64,000 nt of DNA from Mesorhabditis belari (taxonomy: Eukaryota > Nematoda > Chromadorea > Rhabditida > Rhabditidae), in assembly GCA_958450365.1 (NCBI GenBank), contig CAUEEP010000877.1, forward strand, positions 1 through 64,000, read 5' to 3'. A program made the translations under genes and the position numbers. The stretch's first letter is position 1. Every line of letters starts with the position of its first letter. The notes beneath the pieces were generated by a model, which was not told where the DNA came from, did not search any database, and saw nothing but the letters and a program-made list of their open reading frames with translations. Shown here one piece after another: positions 21,401 through 32,463 of this stretch.

Positions 21401-24400
21401 TGCGACATCGGAGGATACAACTAATGCTCAAACAACAACTCCTGCTTCAACTTCTGATTCTTCAGTGGCTTCAGAGTCGGCAACGTCGACTGATGCCACG
21501 CAAATTACAACAACGATGTCTGAAGTTACTTCAAGTGCAACCGAAGCTATAGCAGCTTCAACAACAGTTGAATCAACTACTGATATGACAAGTCAATCAA
21601 CTGAAGCTAGAACTGGAACGTCGGAAAAAACCACAACCGGATCTGTAACAACAGAATTGACCACTTCAGTAACTAGTGGAATTACCACTGTAGCTGAAAC
21701 AACTGAAAGTCCAACAGCTGGAATGACTTCTGAAAGTGCGACAACTGGGGCAGCAACATCGGAAATTTCAACGACAGAGATGACATCTTCAGGATCAACA
21801 TCTGAACCCACAACTGAGGTTATAACGGCAGTTATGACATCTACAACGGGTACAACAACTCTTGCTTCAACTTCTGATTCTTCAGTGGCTTCAGAGTCGG
21901 CAACGTCGACTGATGTCATGCAAAATTCAACAATGATGTCTGAAGTTACTTCAAGTGCAACTGAAGCTATTTCAGCTTCAACAACAGTTGAATCTACTGC
22001 TATGACAAGTCAAGTAACTGAAGCTAGAACTGGAACGTCGGAAAAAACCACAACCGGATCTGTAACCACTGAATTGACCACTTCTGTAACTAGTGGAATT
22101 CCCATTGTAGCTGAAACAACTGAAAGTCCAACTACAGCTGGAATGACTTCTGAAAGTGCGACAACTGGGGCAGCAACATCGGAAATTTCCACGACAGAGA
22201 TGACATCTTCAGGATCAACATCTGAACCCACAACTGACGTTACGACGGTAGTTATGACATCTACAACGGGTGCAACAACGAGTGCTACCACGGAAGCTGT
22301 TACAACGGAAAACTTAAGTTCCACAGCTGGTCTGACATCTGCGGATACAACAATAGAAGCCTCTACTGAACCAACAACTGTCGCGACTTCAACTGCTAAT
22401 CCAAGCACAACAGCAGCTAGTCTTACAACAACGATGCAAGCAACAAGTACCGGGGTTGAGACAACGACGGCTGGTTCCTCTACAATGTCAACATCATCAA
22501 GTACGACGCAAGCAACAACACAAGAAAGTACAACTGCAACAGCTGGTGGAACGACGGAGATATTGACGACAACAAGTGAACAAACGACGACAATTGATTC
22601 ACTAACAACCAATGCAATGACCACAACTGCAACGACAACAGCAGGAAGCACAACTGAAGTCCTAACAACAAACCCTTTGACCACAGCACTGAGCTCAACA
22701 ACTGCAGAGACAGCGACGTTGACCACAACTGCAAGTTTGACTACAACAACCCAACTTGCGAGTACGACAGTAGAGACGACAGAATCAACCACCTTGACGA
22801 CGACCGAGCTATCCACTACAACCGGAACAACAACTGAAGGTACAACAACAGAGAGCATGACATCTACAAGTGAATCTACAACTACTGTGCTTTCTACTAC
22901 AGCTGAGCCGTTGACTATCACAACCGATCTTCCAACTACGACAACTGAAGTGCCAACAACAAGTGGAACAACCACTGAAGACACAACCTCTACAAGTGAA
23001 TCTACGACAACTGAGTTTACGAGTACAACAATCGCTGCAACCACTACAACCGAAATACCAACAACAACAAAATACATAACATCTACGAGTGAATCTACTA
23101 CTGTCTTTTCTACTACAACTGAACCTTTGTCTACCACAATCGACCCAACAACAGAGCTTCCCACCACAAGCCCTTCCTCTACAACCGATGCTCCAAGTAC
23201 GACAACGGAAGTATCAACAACAACGACAGAAGTTACAACACCTACAAGTGAACCTACAACTACTGGTCTGTCTACTACAGCTGCTCCTTTGACTACCACG
23301 ACCGACCTTACGACTACAACAATAGAGCTTGCAACCACAAGCCTTGTCTCTACAACCGATGCTCCAAGTACGATAACGGAAATACCAAAAACAACCACAG
23401 AAGTTACAACATCTACAAGTGAATCTACAACTACTGTGCTTTCTACTACAGCTGAGCCGTTGACTACCACAACCGATCTTCCAGCTACAACAACTGAAGT
23501 GCCAACAACAAGTGGAACAACCACTGAAGACACAACCTCTGCAAGTGAATCTACGACAACTGATTTTACGACTACAACAGTCGCTGCAACCACTACAACC
23601 GAAATGCCAACAACAACAAAATCTCTAGCATCTACGAGTGAATCTACTACTGTCTTTTCTACTACAGCTGCTCCTTTGACTACCACAACCGACCATACGA
23701 CTACAACAATAGAGCTTGCACCCACAAGCCTTTTTACTACAACCGATGCTCCAAGTACGACAACGGAAGTACCAACAACAACAACAGAAGTTACAACATC
23801 TACAAGTGAATCTACAACTACTGTGCTTTCTACTACAGCTGAGCCCTTGACTACCACAAGCGATCTTTCAACTACAACAACAGAGCCTTCGACCACAAGC
23901 TTTACCACTACAACAGATTCTCCTACTACGACAACCGAAATGCCAACAACAATCGATTCAACATCTACAAGTGCAGCTACAACTACTGAGCTTTCTACCA
24001 CAACAACTGATTCTCCAACTACAATAACGGAAGTGCTAACAACAAGTATAACAACAGAAATCACAACCTCGACCTCGGTGCCCACAACGACAACGGAAGA
24101 GCCTACAACAACTACGGCAGAAACGACTACTGAAGCAACTACTACTACAACCACGACAACAACAACAACAACAACAACAACAACTACTATACTATACTAC
24201 CAGAAAAAAAAAAAAAGGACAAGAAAAAAAAAAACAACAAAAAAAAAAAAAAAAAAAAAAACAAAAAAAAAAAAAAAAAAAAAAAACAACAACCAAAAAC
24301 TAACAACAAAAACAACAAAAAAAACACTAACAACTACTACTACTACTACTACCACGACAACTACGACAACGACTACGACAACAACAACGACTCCAACAAC

Positions 24401-26211
24401 TACAACAACTACACCAACTACAACAACAACAACAACAACTACTACTACTACTACTACCACGACAGCTACGACAACGACCACAACAACTACAACAACTACT
24501 ACTACTACCACGACAACGACAACAGCACCGACTACAACAACTACAACAACTACGACCACAACGACTACCACAACAACTACGACAACGACTACGACAACAA
24601 CAACAACTACAACAACTACAACAACTACGACCACAACGACTACAACGACAACAACAACTACAACTACAACAACAACCACTACCACGACTACTACCACGAC
24701 TACAACAACAACAACAACAACAACCACGACTACGACGAGCACAACAACTACAACTGCCATGACAACTACCTTACCTCGTATGTCATTTGCCTTTCCCATC
24801 CCTGAAAGTCTCGTTATTTAGCCTGCCTCTGCTCCAACGTCATACTGGCCCCACCGTTTGGAGCAGTTCCCAATAATACTCCTAACGCGTAAAGTATTTC
24901 CCTAAACTTGGTATGCTCAAACTTTAGATGCAATGTCGTCACGGGACTTGTCGGGTGCATTAGTATGAACACGTATGCTAAAAAGGATCAAGACGTTATG
25001 CATTATTGGCTCTATGACGAGGTGAGATATTGGCTTCAGCGTTGAGGCAAATTTTTTACCGAGAAAATAGTGATACCCAAAACCGTTCAAATTTTCATTT
25101 TTTTCGCTTCCAGAACGGTAACGTGGTCTTTGACTCGGGTGACTATTGTTCGGGTGATGTGTACAGAGTTGCGACGACCTGTGATTGTCGGACATTGGTC
25201 ATTCCAGGCAATACCATCAATTCAATCTATTGTCTTGTGAGTTAAAGCAAAAGCTATCGTAATCTGCCCGCTAGTTTTCATTCAATCATCCCAATTTTGG
25301 TGTCATTAGACGAAGAATCACAGGGTTTAGCCAATCATATCAAAACTGAGCTGATTAGGTGTAAATTTACCAGTTTGATTTCGGTAATTTGTCTAAAATA
25401 TTGGATTGGCGAATTGAAAACTGCCGGCGATTGTCATATGTGACAGTTTGAGCACTTTCTTCAAAAGAAACCCATTTTGGTGTCAATGGAAAAGCTGTAG
25501 AGAATCAAAAATGGAGCTTATATTCAAATTTTCAGAACGATTCAAAAACGGGTTTTCAAGAAATGCCAAATTTACGAATTTTCACAAAACTTGCATTTTA
25601 AGCGAAACTACCAAGTGTATCTTTTTGAAAATTTGGCTATAAGCCTAATTTTTAATTCTCTACAACTTTTCTATTGTCACCAAAATGGGTTTCTTTTGAA
25701 GAAAGTGCTCAAACTGGGACATCTCCAGTCCTCGATTTTTGAGTCTCACACTTGTCTCACACACAAACCAAAATCCTACTACGAAAGAGGAATCCGCAAA
25801 TTGCCTGTAAAATGGGCAGAAGTCGTCAATAATAATAGAAATTAATTGGAATGAATTCATGGTTTTACGTTGAATAGATTTTAGTTCAAAGTCCGGCATT
25901 TTTCAATTCAACAACCCAATATTGTAATCTGCCCGCTAGTTTTCATTCAATCATCCCAATTTTGGTGTCATTCGATAAGGAATCACAGAGTTTAGCCAAT
26001 GATTTCAAAATTGAGCTGATTAGATGTAAATTTGCCAGTTTGATTCCGGTAATTTGTCTAAAATAGAAAAAAATGCTTTTAGCTTTTTGCTTTTAGAAAA
26101 AGGATTATTATTAAAAGATCAAAAGTTGTTTAATTTCAGGGAATCAAAACGCCTTATTGGAATTGCACAAATTCTGGATTAATCGGAAAAACATGCGCAG
26201 CGTTTGGATAA
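18426..26211 (+). CDS. Secreted mucin-like protein with two PAN-like modules
   Basis: Probable extracellular or cuticle/gut surface glycoprotein. Phase-consistent exons: 18646-18699, 18743-18813, 19411-19567, 19802-19960, 20132-20239, 20350-20444, 20661-20800, 20841-20966, 21009-24777, 24822-24888, 24928-25021, 25114-25236 and 26140-26211 (TAA). That is about 1,680 codons. A preceding exon at 18426-18521 is likely but its donor is weak. The start codon and signal peptide were not found. Two Cys-rich modules look like PAN/Apple domains: DCSQLC..GNIGC..GFAFTP and SCYESCRIAYGLPQCVGFTY..GRCYVYS. Each is followed by a Thr-rich linker. The 3.8-kb exon encodes Thr/Ser-rich repeats (TTTTEVPTTSG, SESTTTVLSTTAEP), expected to be O-glycosylated. 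The C-terminal exons are Cys-rich (CLCSNV, NVVTGLVGCI, CDCRTLVIPG, GKTCAAFG). PAN assignment is by Cys/aromatic pattern, not a search. Confidence 0.75.
18966..19250 (+). repeat. GC-rich minisatellite, ~19-bp unit CTGCTGGCTCGGCTCTGGC
   Basis: About 14 units around CTGCTGGCTCGGCTCTGGC, with a scrambled CTGGCCGTGGCCGG section in the middle. Located in the intron between exons 18743-18813 and 19411-19567 of the mucin gene. Open frames on both strands are repeat artefacts. Confidence 0.9.
24190..24330. repeat. A-rich block inside the Thr/Ser mucin exon
   Basis: The (ACN)n Thr coding repeat is interrupted by ~110 bp of nearly pure A with scattered AC pairs. It would code for a Lys/Asn-rich stretch (KKKKKTKKKK). 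The frame stays open. Either a real insertion or a base-calling/assembly error in a hard ACA/AAC repeat. Confidence 0.7.
25259..26064. repeat. ~142-bp direct repeats flanking a mariner copy
   Basis: 25259-25400 (GTAATCTGCCCGCTAGTTTT and onwards to GTCTAAAATA) is repeated at 25923-26064 with a few differences, one copy on each side of the mariner at 25401-25920. All lie in the last intron of the mucin gene. Confidence 0.85.
25401..25920 (+). mobile_element. Deleted mariner, copy B
   Basis: Ends TTGGATTGGCGAATTGAAAA and TTTTTCAATTCAACAACCCAA. Same internally deleted layout as 10004-10523, with a C-terminal transposase remnant near 25760-25850. Inserted between two ~142-bp direct repeats. Confidence 0.8.
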
Positions 26212-27583
26212 AATAATTTTTTTGCCTGTCCTTGCAATAAATCATGTTACAGTGTCTGTTAATAAAAGGTATTTGATATGATGATCACGAGAAAATCATT
26301 TTTATCGAAGAAAAACCTTTCCTTGACTAGAATTGACTTTTCTAGAAGACCTTTCTAGAATGGACCTTTCTAGAATGACTAGAAAGGCCCAAAGTTCCAA
26401 AGTTGATTTAATTACCCACAACTATCTAAAAAGCTTGCTGAAGATTGCCAAGGATGGCCAAAGATTGCCACTTTAGAGTTAAGTAAATCAAGAACTTTGA
26501 CTGTCATTTTCGAACCTGAACACTTTTCACAAGATGATTCATCACCGGACCGGTTTTTCCTCTCTTTTTTCTCATTCCCCCATTCCCTTTTATTTCCTTC
26601 TGCGTTTTGCCGTCTTATAAAAAGCGATTTTCAAAAAGTTGTGTCATTTTACAATTACAATCTGTTGACTTTTGATCTTAAACTCTATTTTCTTAAATTT
26701 TCTACTTTGAATTTTTCAAATCAAAGTAAATACTATCTATATTTTCTGTTATAGATAGTATTTATATATCTATAACATATAAGTACCAAAAATCATTTCA
26801 CTAACACTTTTTGATTCGTCACTTCAAAAGTTGGGTCATTCTTGCGCAATTACACCTATCTCTTGTCTTTTTTTCCGTTCCTAAACCCTCTATTTTCTTA
26901 GTTTTTCAGTGGATTTTCTTTTTAAATGAACCTACCGTAAATGCTGTAATTGTAAAAACTCTTCTATTTTTCTCTATCCTTTTTCAGACTCTCCAAACAA
27001 TCACATAAGGGGGGACCATCTAAAATTTAAAAAAATGTTTTTAAATCACTCCAGCTCGATTGGAAATGCTCTAAAACAAACGAAAAACATGTTTAAAACA
27101 AGAAAATCTTTTGTCAGCTTTGACCCTTGGAGGCCGGACTCTCGAAAATGATAAGGGACCCCCTCCTCTGATAATTTTTCGAAAAAGAATAATGCAATTA
27201 CCGTAAATACTCTAATTGAAGCGCATGCGCTTCTAATTTTTCCCTATCCTTTTTCGGGCTCTCCAAAAATCAAAAAAATCCTATAGAAAACGCGCGGATG
27301 TGCCCCCCTCTCCTTATAATTTTGTTTCGAAAGTATTTTTGAATGTTTAGATCTTTAGATTCTTTTAAATTTTATTGCCAACCATTCTAGATTATACATA
27401 CAGCTCATATACACCATTCTAAGCACTTTTAAATTAAACGCTTTTCCAAAGGAAGTGACTTTTTGGGCGACCAATGCGGAGGCTTAGGCTTAGGCCCCTG
27501 TAATTGAAGGGCTTAGGCCTAAGCCCCTGTAATTGAAGGGCTTAGGCTCTTCAATTAAAATATTTACGGTAATCCCATTTCAG
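26212..27583. other. Intergenic with TACCGTAAATRCTGTAAT-ended repeats
   Basis: AATAAA near 26236 may be the mucin poly(A) signal. At 26932 and 27199 sequences start TACCGTAAATGCTGTAAT / TACCGTAAATACTCTAAT. Each runs into a similar CTATCCTTTTTC block. A GGCTTAGGC repeat (27480-27550) ends in TATTTACGGTAA just 12 bp before the kinase start exon at 27584. Read as MITE ends plus intergenic DNA; no exon seen. Confidence 0.45.
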
Positions 27584-30500
27584 ATGACTCCAAATGTTTC
27601 GAGTTATGAGAAAAACGAAGAAACGATTCATAACACACCAATTACTTGGAATCTTATAGAAAAAGATTTTCAAAACGCTTTTCGTACAAAAGCTAAAATT
27701 GGAGAATCAAGATCAGCTCGGAGAATAGGAAATGGAATGGTTGGTTCTGTAAAATTAAGAGTTTCTCAAAGAAATCGAAGACCTAAAAACCCTTAGGTAG
27801 AGTCAAACGCATGTTAGCGACAAAAAATACTTACCGTAAATACTGTAATAGTACCCCACCTCCATAATGACGGTGCGGAGTGTTGCGTAGTCTAGTTTTG
27901 GACGCGTTTTTCTCAACACTGGTTTATGCTACAATGTGCGCTTAGGTATCAAAAAATAGCCCTGAATTTCAGGGCTATTTTTTGATACCTAAGCGCACAT
28001 TGTAGCATAAACCAGTGTCGAGAAAAACGCGTCCAAAGCTAGACTACGCAACACTCCGCACCTTCATTATGGGGATGGGGTACTATTACAGTATTTACGG
28101 TATATGCAATGAGTTTAAAATATTTATGACTGTATTCAAAGCAGAAAAACTAAAGTTTTGCAGTGTTATTGCAAAATATCCCCAAAATTTCAGGGCTACA
28201 TCTCACAAATTTTACTTGCAAACTTTGATTGGGTGAACGACGAAGAAAGTCAATTACCTAAAACAGCTGTTTTGAAGATTACGATAGCAGTGGAAAGAAA
28301 AACCCTCAAAATTTGGAGCGGAAGGACCTCAAAAATTCGATATGAAAGAGGTTGACATAGGAAAATAGACAAATTTTTATTAAGCAAAGCTTAACAGTTT
28401 AGCTTCACAACACAGAATTAAAATTTTACAAGCGATCCATTGATCCCTTGCAAATTCCTGAGACTTTGATGCTGCCCAAGTTTTATTGTGGACGATTTTA
28501 TGGAGAGGAAGGATTGAATGCTGGTAGGAACAATGCAAATCACTAAAACAATCACTTCGCTGCCAGTTCCGGAGTTAGGAGTCTGGCATAACTGACTGAC
28601 AGAGTTTGACTAGACAGGATTGAGTCAGAGGCTACGAACAGTTCAAATCAGGCTAGAATCAAGCCCGACCAAGATCGAACCAAGTCAGGCTAACTGGTTT
28701 GAACCAAGTAAAGCCAGAGTCAGGTCAGGATTTTATGGAGAGAAGGGATTGGTTGCCGGTAAGGGGTAAAGAAACTACTAGAAAACTGGACTCACTTCAA
28801 ATTTGACTAGACCAAATTTGAGGTCTCTGGCCAGCCTACAGATTCAGACTAGACTAAGCTAAGCTTTAGTTTGAATAGGTCAATCCAGGCTTGAGACCAA
28901 TAGGTTGCCAGTAGAATTAGTCCAGTTCAGAACCAAGTAAAAGCATACCACGTTTATCTAGATAGACTCGTCACGCTCAAGTTTGACCAACTCAGATTCA
29001 AGCCAGACCAAAGTCAGGTTATTTTTCCCAAAAAGCCGGACCAGCCAGAGCCGGACCAGCCAGAGCCGGACCAGCCAGAGCCGGACCAGCCAGAGCCGGA
29101 CCAGCCAGAGCCGGACCAGCCAGAGCCGGACCAGCCAGAGCCGGACCAGCCAGAGCCGGACCAGCCAGAGCCGGACCAGCCAGAGCCGGACCAGCCAGAG
29201 CCGGACCAGCCAGAGCCGGACCAGCCAGAGCCGGACCAGCCAGAGCCGGACCAGCCAGAGCCGGACCAGCCAGAGCCGGACCAGCCAGAGCCGGACCAGC
29301 CAGAGCCGGACCAGCCAGAGCCGGACCAGCCAGAGCCGGACCAGCCAGAGCCGGACCAGCCAGAGCCGGACCAGCCAGAGCGGACCAGCCAGAGCCGGAC
29401 CAGCCAGAGCGGACCAGCCAGAGCCGGACCAGCCAGAGCCGGACCAGCCAGAGCCGGACCAGCCAGCGGACCAGCCAGCGGACCAGAGGCGGACAGAGAG
29501 CGACCAACCAGAGAAGGAGACCACCAGGCCGGAGGAAGGAAAAGGGCAAGGGACCAACCAGAGCCAGACTTCGTTGATGTTGACCCTGTTTGACTCATTA
29601 TGCTTGGGAGCATCGCATAGATTGGCTATTGCTATTGAAGCATCGGATAGATTGGAGCATCTCTTAGATTTTTCACCGTATATCTATCATTTTCATCTAG
29701 GCTACATTGCAATGGAACACATCGAAGAAGCTGTAGACAGGCATATCTATCAAAATGTTGATCAAATCGGTCTCCTTGAGGCTTTGGAGCAACTCATAGA
29801 GTTGGCCGTGTTTTGTAAGTTCTCAAGGGCAGCCAAAGAAAACTCTTTTAGCTATCAACAATCCCAATAAATTGAATGATTGGCCAAAAATCGGGAAAAC
29901 TTTGTTTGATCACTTCTTGGCTGCAGATGTATGTGAAAAGTTACTATTTAAAACTTTTGAATGTCAGAATGTTCAAGAGAAACTTGCAACAAGATGTGAG
30001 CTGTTTCCTGTTTTTAAATCGGAATCAAATATCTTGCGGAAATATTTCGATAAAGTTTGGGGAGATTATCGAAAGTTCACAGAGCGACGGGAAAATACTT
30101 GTGAGTAGACTTTGCTGTTTAAAACCATAAGTCTTGAGTTGTTATTTACTGTTTAAATAGTTGAATTTGATAAGAATTGTTTGAAAATTGGCTTGGTGAT
30201 TGTCTATTCATTGTCTATTTAATGTTTATTTATTGTCTATTCCAGGTAAAGTCCCAATTCTCTGTCAAGGAGATATTTGGACACCAAACATCTTATGGAA
30301 AATTGATGAAAATGGGATTCATCACGTGAGAGCGTTTATTGATTGGCAAGTGGGTCAAATGTTCTGTTTGTCAAATCTAGAGTAAGAAATAAGGCCCTGT
30401 CGATGTAGCTCTTTGGTAGAGCGTTCGCTGGGTAAGTGAAAGGTCGTTGATTCGAATCCTGGCGCCGACCTTTTCTTTCGATTTCCAGTCCAAACCCATA

Positions 30501-31265
30501 AAAGGACCGGCGTGTCCAACTCTAGTGTCAAGTTGATATCACTAAAAATCAGCCTTGTACCAGCTGCTAACAGACCTACACTATGAAAAGAAAGAATTTA
30601 AATTTAAAACTCCGATTAAGTGAGTCTAAATCCCCCATTTCAGCTAGTTCACATCGGTTCCCCACTCGAGGATTTGGTTTTTCTTTTCCATAGCGCTCTC
30701 TCAGGAAAAGATTATAAAGAGAAGTATTTATGTTTAAAATTTCAAAGATATAAAATCATTTTCAGAATAAATTTTTATTTACATCATTATTATAACACTT
30801 TGAAAAGGCGATTAGAAATGACGGAGAAAAGGATGCCCTGGGAAAACTTTGAAGAGGTAAAGCTATTGCTTAACTATTGCTTTAAGCTTAGTAAGTGGTT
30901 TTTTTTGAAGAGGTAATGATTACCTAAGCGGAAATCTATTGGCTTAGAATAATTTTCGTATAACTATCTGTTTTCCGTTCAAAGAACAGTACGAGATCGC
31001 CTACGTTTACATGTTGGGCATTCTGTGGCGAATTTCGTTGATGATTTTGGAAGAAGAGATCGAAAAGGATGGTTGGTTTAATTCAGATAAGCTTTTAAGG
31101 TTATGCTTAATGTTTTAAGGTTTAAAAAAACAAAGATATGATAAACAGTATGATAAACAATTTTTAGCAACATTCATGAATGGAGATGGAGCTACTTTGG
31201 TCGGGAAAACTCTGTTCCAAGCCCGAGAAACGAATCGAATACTTGAAAAATACTTTGAAGAATAA
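27584..31265 (+). CDS. CHK-like kinase (DUF1679-type), gene C, 10 exons
   Basis: Exons: 27584-27739, 28194-~28349, 28403-28523, 29701-29814, 29852-30100, 30246-30349, 30644-30723, 30766-30856, 30990-31071 and 31168-31265 (TAA). ATG follows a TTTCAG directly, so the start may also be a trans-splice site. The N-terminal NTPITW..IEKDF and IGNGMGYISQILL form the start and glycine-rich loop. LHNTELKFYK, LPKFYCGRFYGEEG and GYIAMEHIEEAV follow. ILCQGDIWTPNILW carries Gln for His at the catalytic loop; FIDWQ has the metal-binding Asp; VHIGSPLEDLVFLFHS and MPWENFEE are near the C-terminus. Phases agree with genes A and B except at the end of exon 2, where the donor is unclear. Exon 9 has lost its AG at the homologous position (TTCCG|TTC) and needs the AACAG 18 bp downstream. 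Intron 3 contains a large minisatellite, and a tRNA-like sequence lies in intron 6. Confidence 0.82.
27832..28102. mobile_element. Near-perfect palindromic MITE in intron 1 of gene C
   Basis: TACCGTAAATACTGTAATAG at the left mirrors CTATTACAGTATTTACGGTA at the right. The arms are nearly perfect down to the centre GAATTTC at ~27965. Arm parts (GTAGTCTAGTTTTGGACGCG, TTATGCTACAATGTGCG) resemble the elements at 5.2-6.0 kb and 38.05 kb. Probable TA target duplication. Confidence 0.85.
29034..29490 (+). repeat. Minisatellite, 15-bp unit GCCGGACCAGCCAGA, ~30 units
   Basis: Units from 29034 to about 29385 are identical to each other (over 20 perfect copies), then degrade with 2-bp losses. It lies in intron 3 of kinase gene C. 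Open frames of SQSRT, LAGPA or GSGWS repeats are artefacts of the 15-bp period. Confidence 0.95.
30399..30470 (+). pseudogene. tRNA-like pseudogene (Thr-type)
   Basis: 72 nt with a good D arm (TAGCTCTTTGGTAGAGC), a paired anticodon stem (TTCGC/GTGAA) with loop TGGGTAA, and a pol III terminator TTTTCTTT. Position 33 is G instead of T, and the T stem does not pair. The anticodon place would read GGT. Likely dead. It sits in intron 6 of kinase gene C. Confidence 0.55.
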
Positions 31266-32463
31266 TTTTTGAAAAATATAGAAGTTTTTATCACAAATTG
31301 CTTTGAAAACAAGTTAGCAACAACAATTTGGAAAAACAACTCCTTGACGCTTCTTGAATTTATCCAGTCAACTGCCATTTGTTTGAAAATCACTAATTCT
31401 TTACAAGCTTGCCAACTCCATCGCTTTCTCTTGAAGCATTTTGCCGTCAACACATTCGTTTTGACTTCGAATTTGCTTTAGCCAAATAAACACAGAGTCT
31501 TCGATTGATTCGTATTGGCTCGTCTTGAATCGCTCCTCCTTCATCGATGGCTCCTCCTTCATCGTCTTGAATCGCTCCTCCTTCATCGATGGCTTCCATA
31601 ATCGCCGAGAATTCCTAAGAATTGTTGAAATTGTTGATCGCAGTAATTCAAAGCCCTTCGTCAATCAGCCGTTCCTTTCAAAGTTGATTGATCGAGTATT
31701 TTCTTCTTCAAAGCCAAATCGATTGATCGACGCGTTCACTTTCCTCGCTCCATCGCCTAAAATATCAGAATGTTCTCAAAAATTAAAGAATAAAAAAACT
31801 TTATATGAAGCACACTTAAGATAAAAACTTTACAAGAAGTAAACAAGTAAAGCGTTGTATCAAGGTGATCGTTGTATCAAGGTGTTCGTTGTATCAAGGT
31901 GTTCGTTGTAGCGAAGTGTTCGTTGTATCGAAGTGTTCGTTGTATGGAAGTGCTCGTTGTATCGAAGTGTTCGTTGTATCGAAGTGTACGTTGTATCAAA
32001 GTTTCACTGTATGCATAAAGCTTTGAGTTGAATTCTATTACGTAAAAACTATACTCTTCCTTAGATATTTAGATTGGGGCAATAGTGTTTACTTTCACTG
32101 AAACATTTCAACTAACCCCTCTAGTATTAATCAAAGCCAGCTTTTATTGACTATTTTATTTCCATATTATAAAATTTCTCTTTGAAATGCTTCACAAGAT
32201 TGCACCAGAGTGACGGGTTTTGTCTTTTTTTTTCTGAAAACTCTTTGCCTCTTCTCTTTTCCCAATATTTTCCAATAGTCAACAGATCAATGAACGCGCT
32301 GATAAAAATTTGACGAATTTCTCTATAAATAGATCTAAAAATTGCTGCTATCAACTGCCAAAAAGTAAGTTTGTTTGAAATTTTTTGAAAAATTAATAAA
32401 GATTAAAGGATACAGAAATAAAATTAATTAAAATTCATAAAATTAAGCCATGAATTTCAGAAA
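31266..32463. other. Intergenic between kinase genes C and B
   Basis: Contains a short duplicated phrase (CGCTCCTCCTTCATCGATGG, 31528-31590) and the 17-bp tandem array at 31855-32010. A ~110-bp unit after the array (31985-32095) recurs at 32640-32750 in intron 1 of gene B. No exon seen. Confidence 0.4.
31855..32010 (+). repeat. Tandem repeat, 17-bp unit TTCGTTGTATCGAAGTG
   Basis: About eight to nine units, with variants GTATCAAGG and GTATGGAAG. A single diverged unit and the following ~110 bp are repeated at 32630-32750 just after exon 1 of kinase gene B. Confidence 0.85.

Noticed and set aside
22010..24154. 714-codon minus-strand frame rich in Val and Ser
   Set aside because: It is the exact antisense of the Thr-rich mucin exon (ACN read as NGT); no independent support.
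24197..24799. Poly-Val minus-strand frame
   Set aside because: Antisense of the (ACN)n repeat.
28958..29870. Frames of 176-295 codons with SQSRT, GSGWS or LAGPA repeats
   Set aside because: Artefacts of the 15-bp minisatellite in intron 3 of kinase gene C. The + frame happens to run into the real exon at 29701, but the repeat part is intron.
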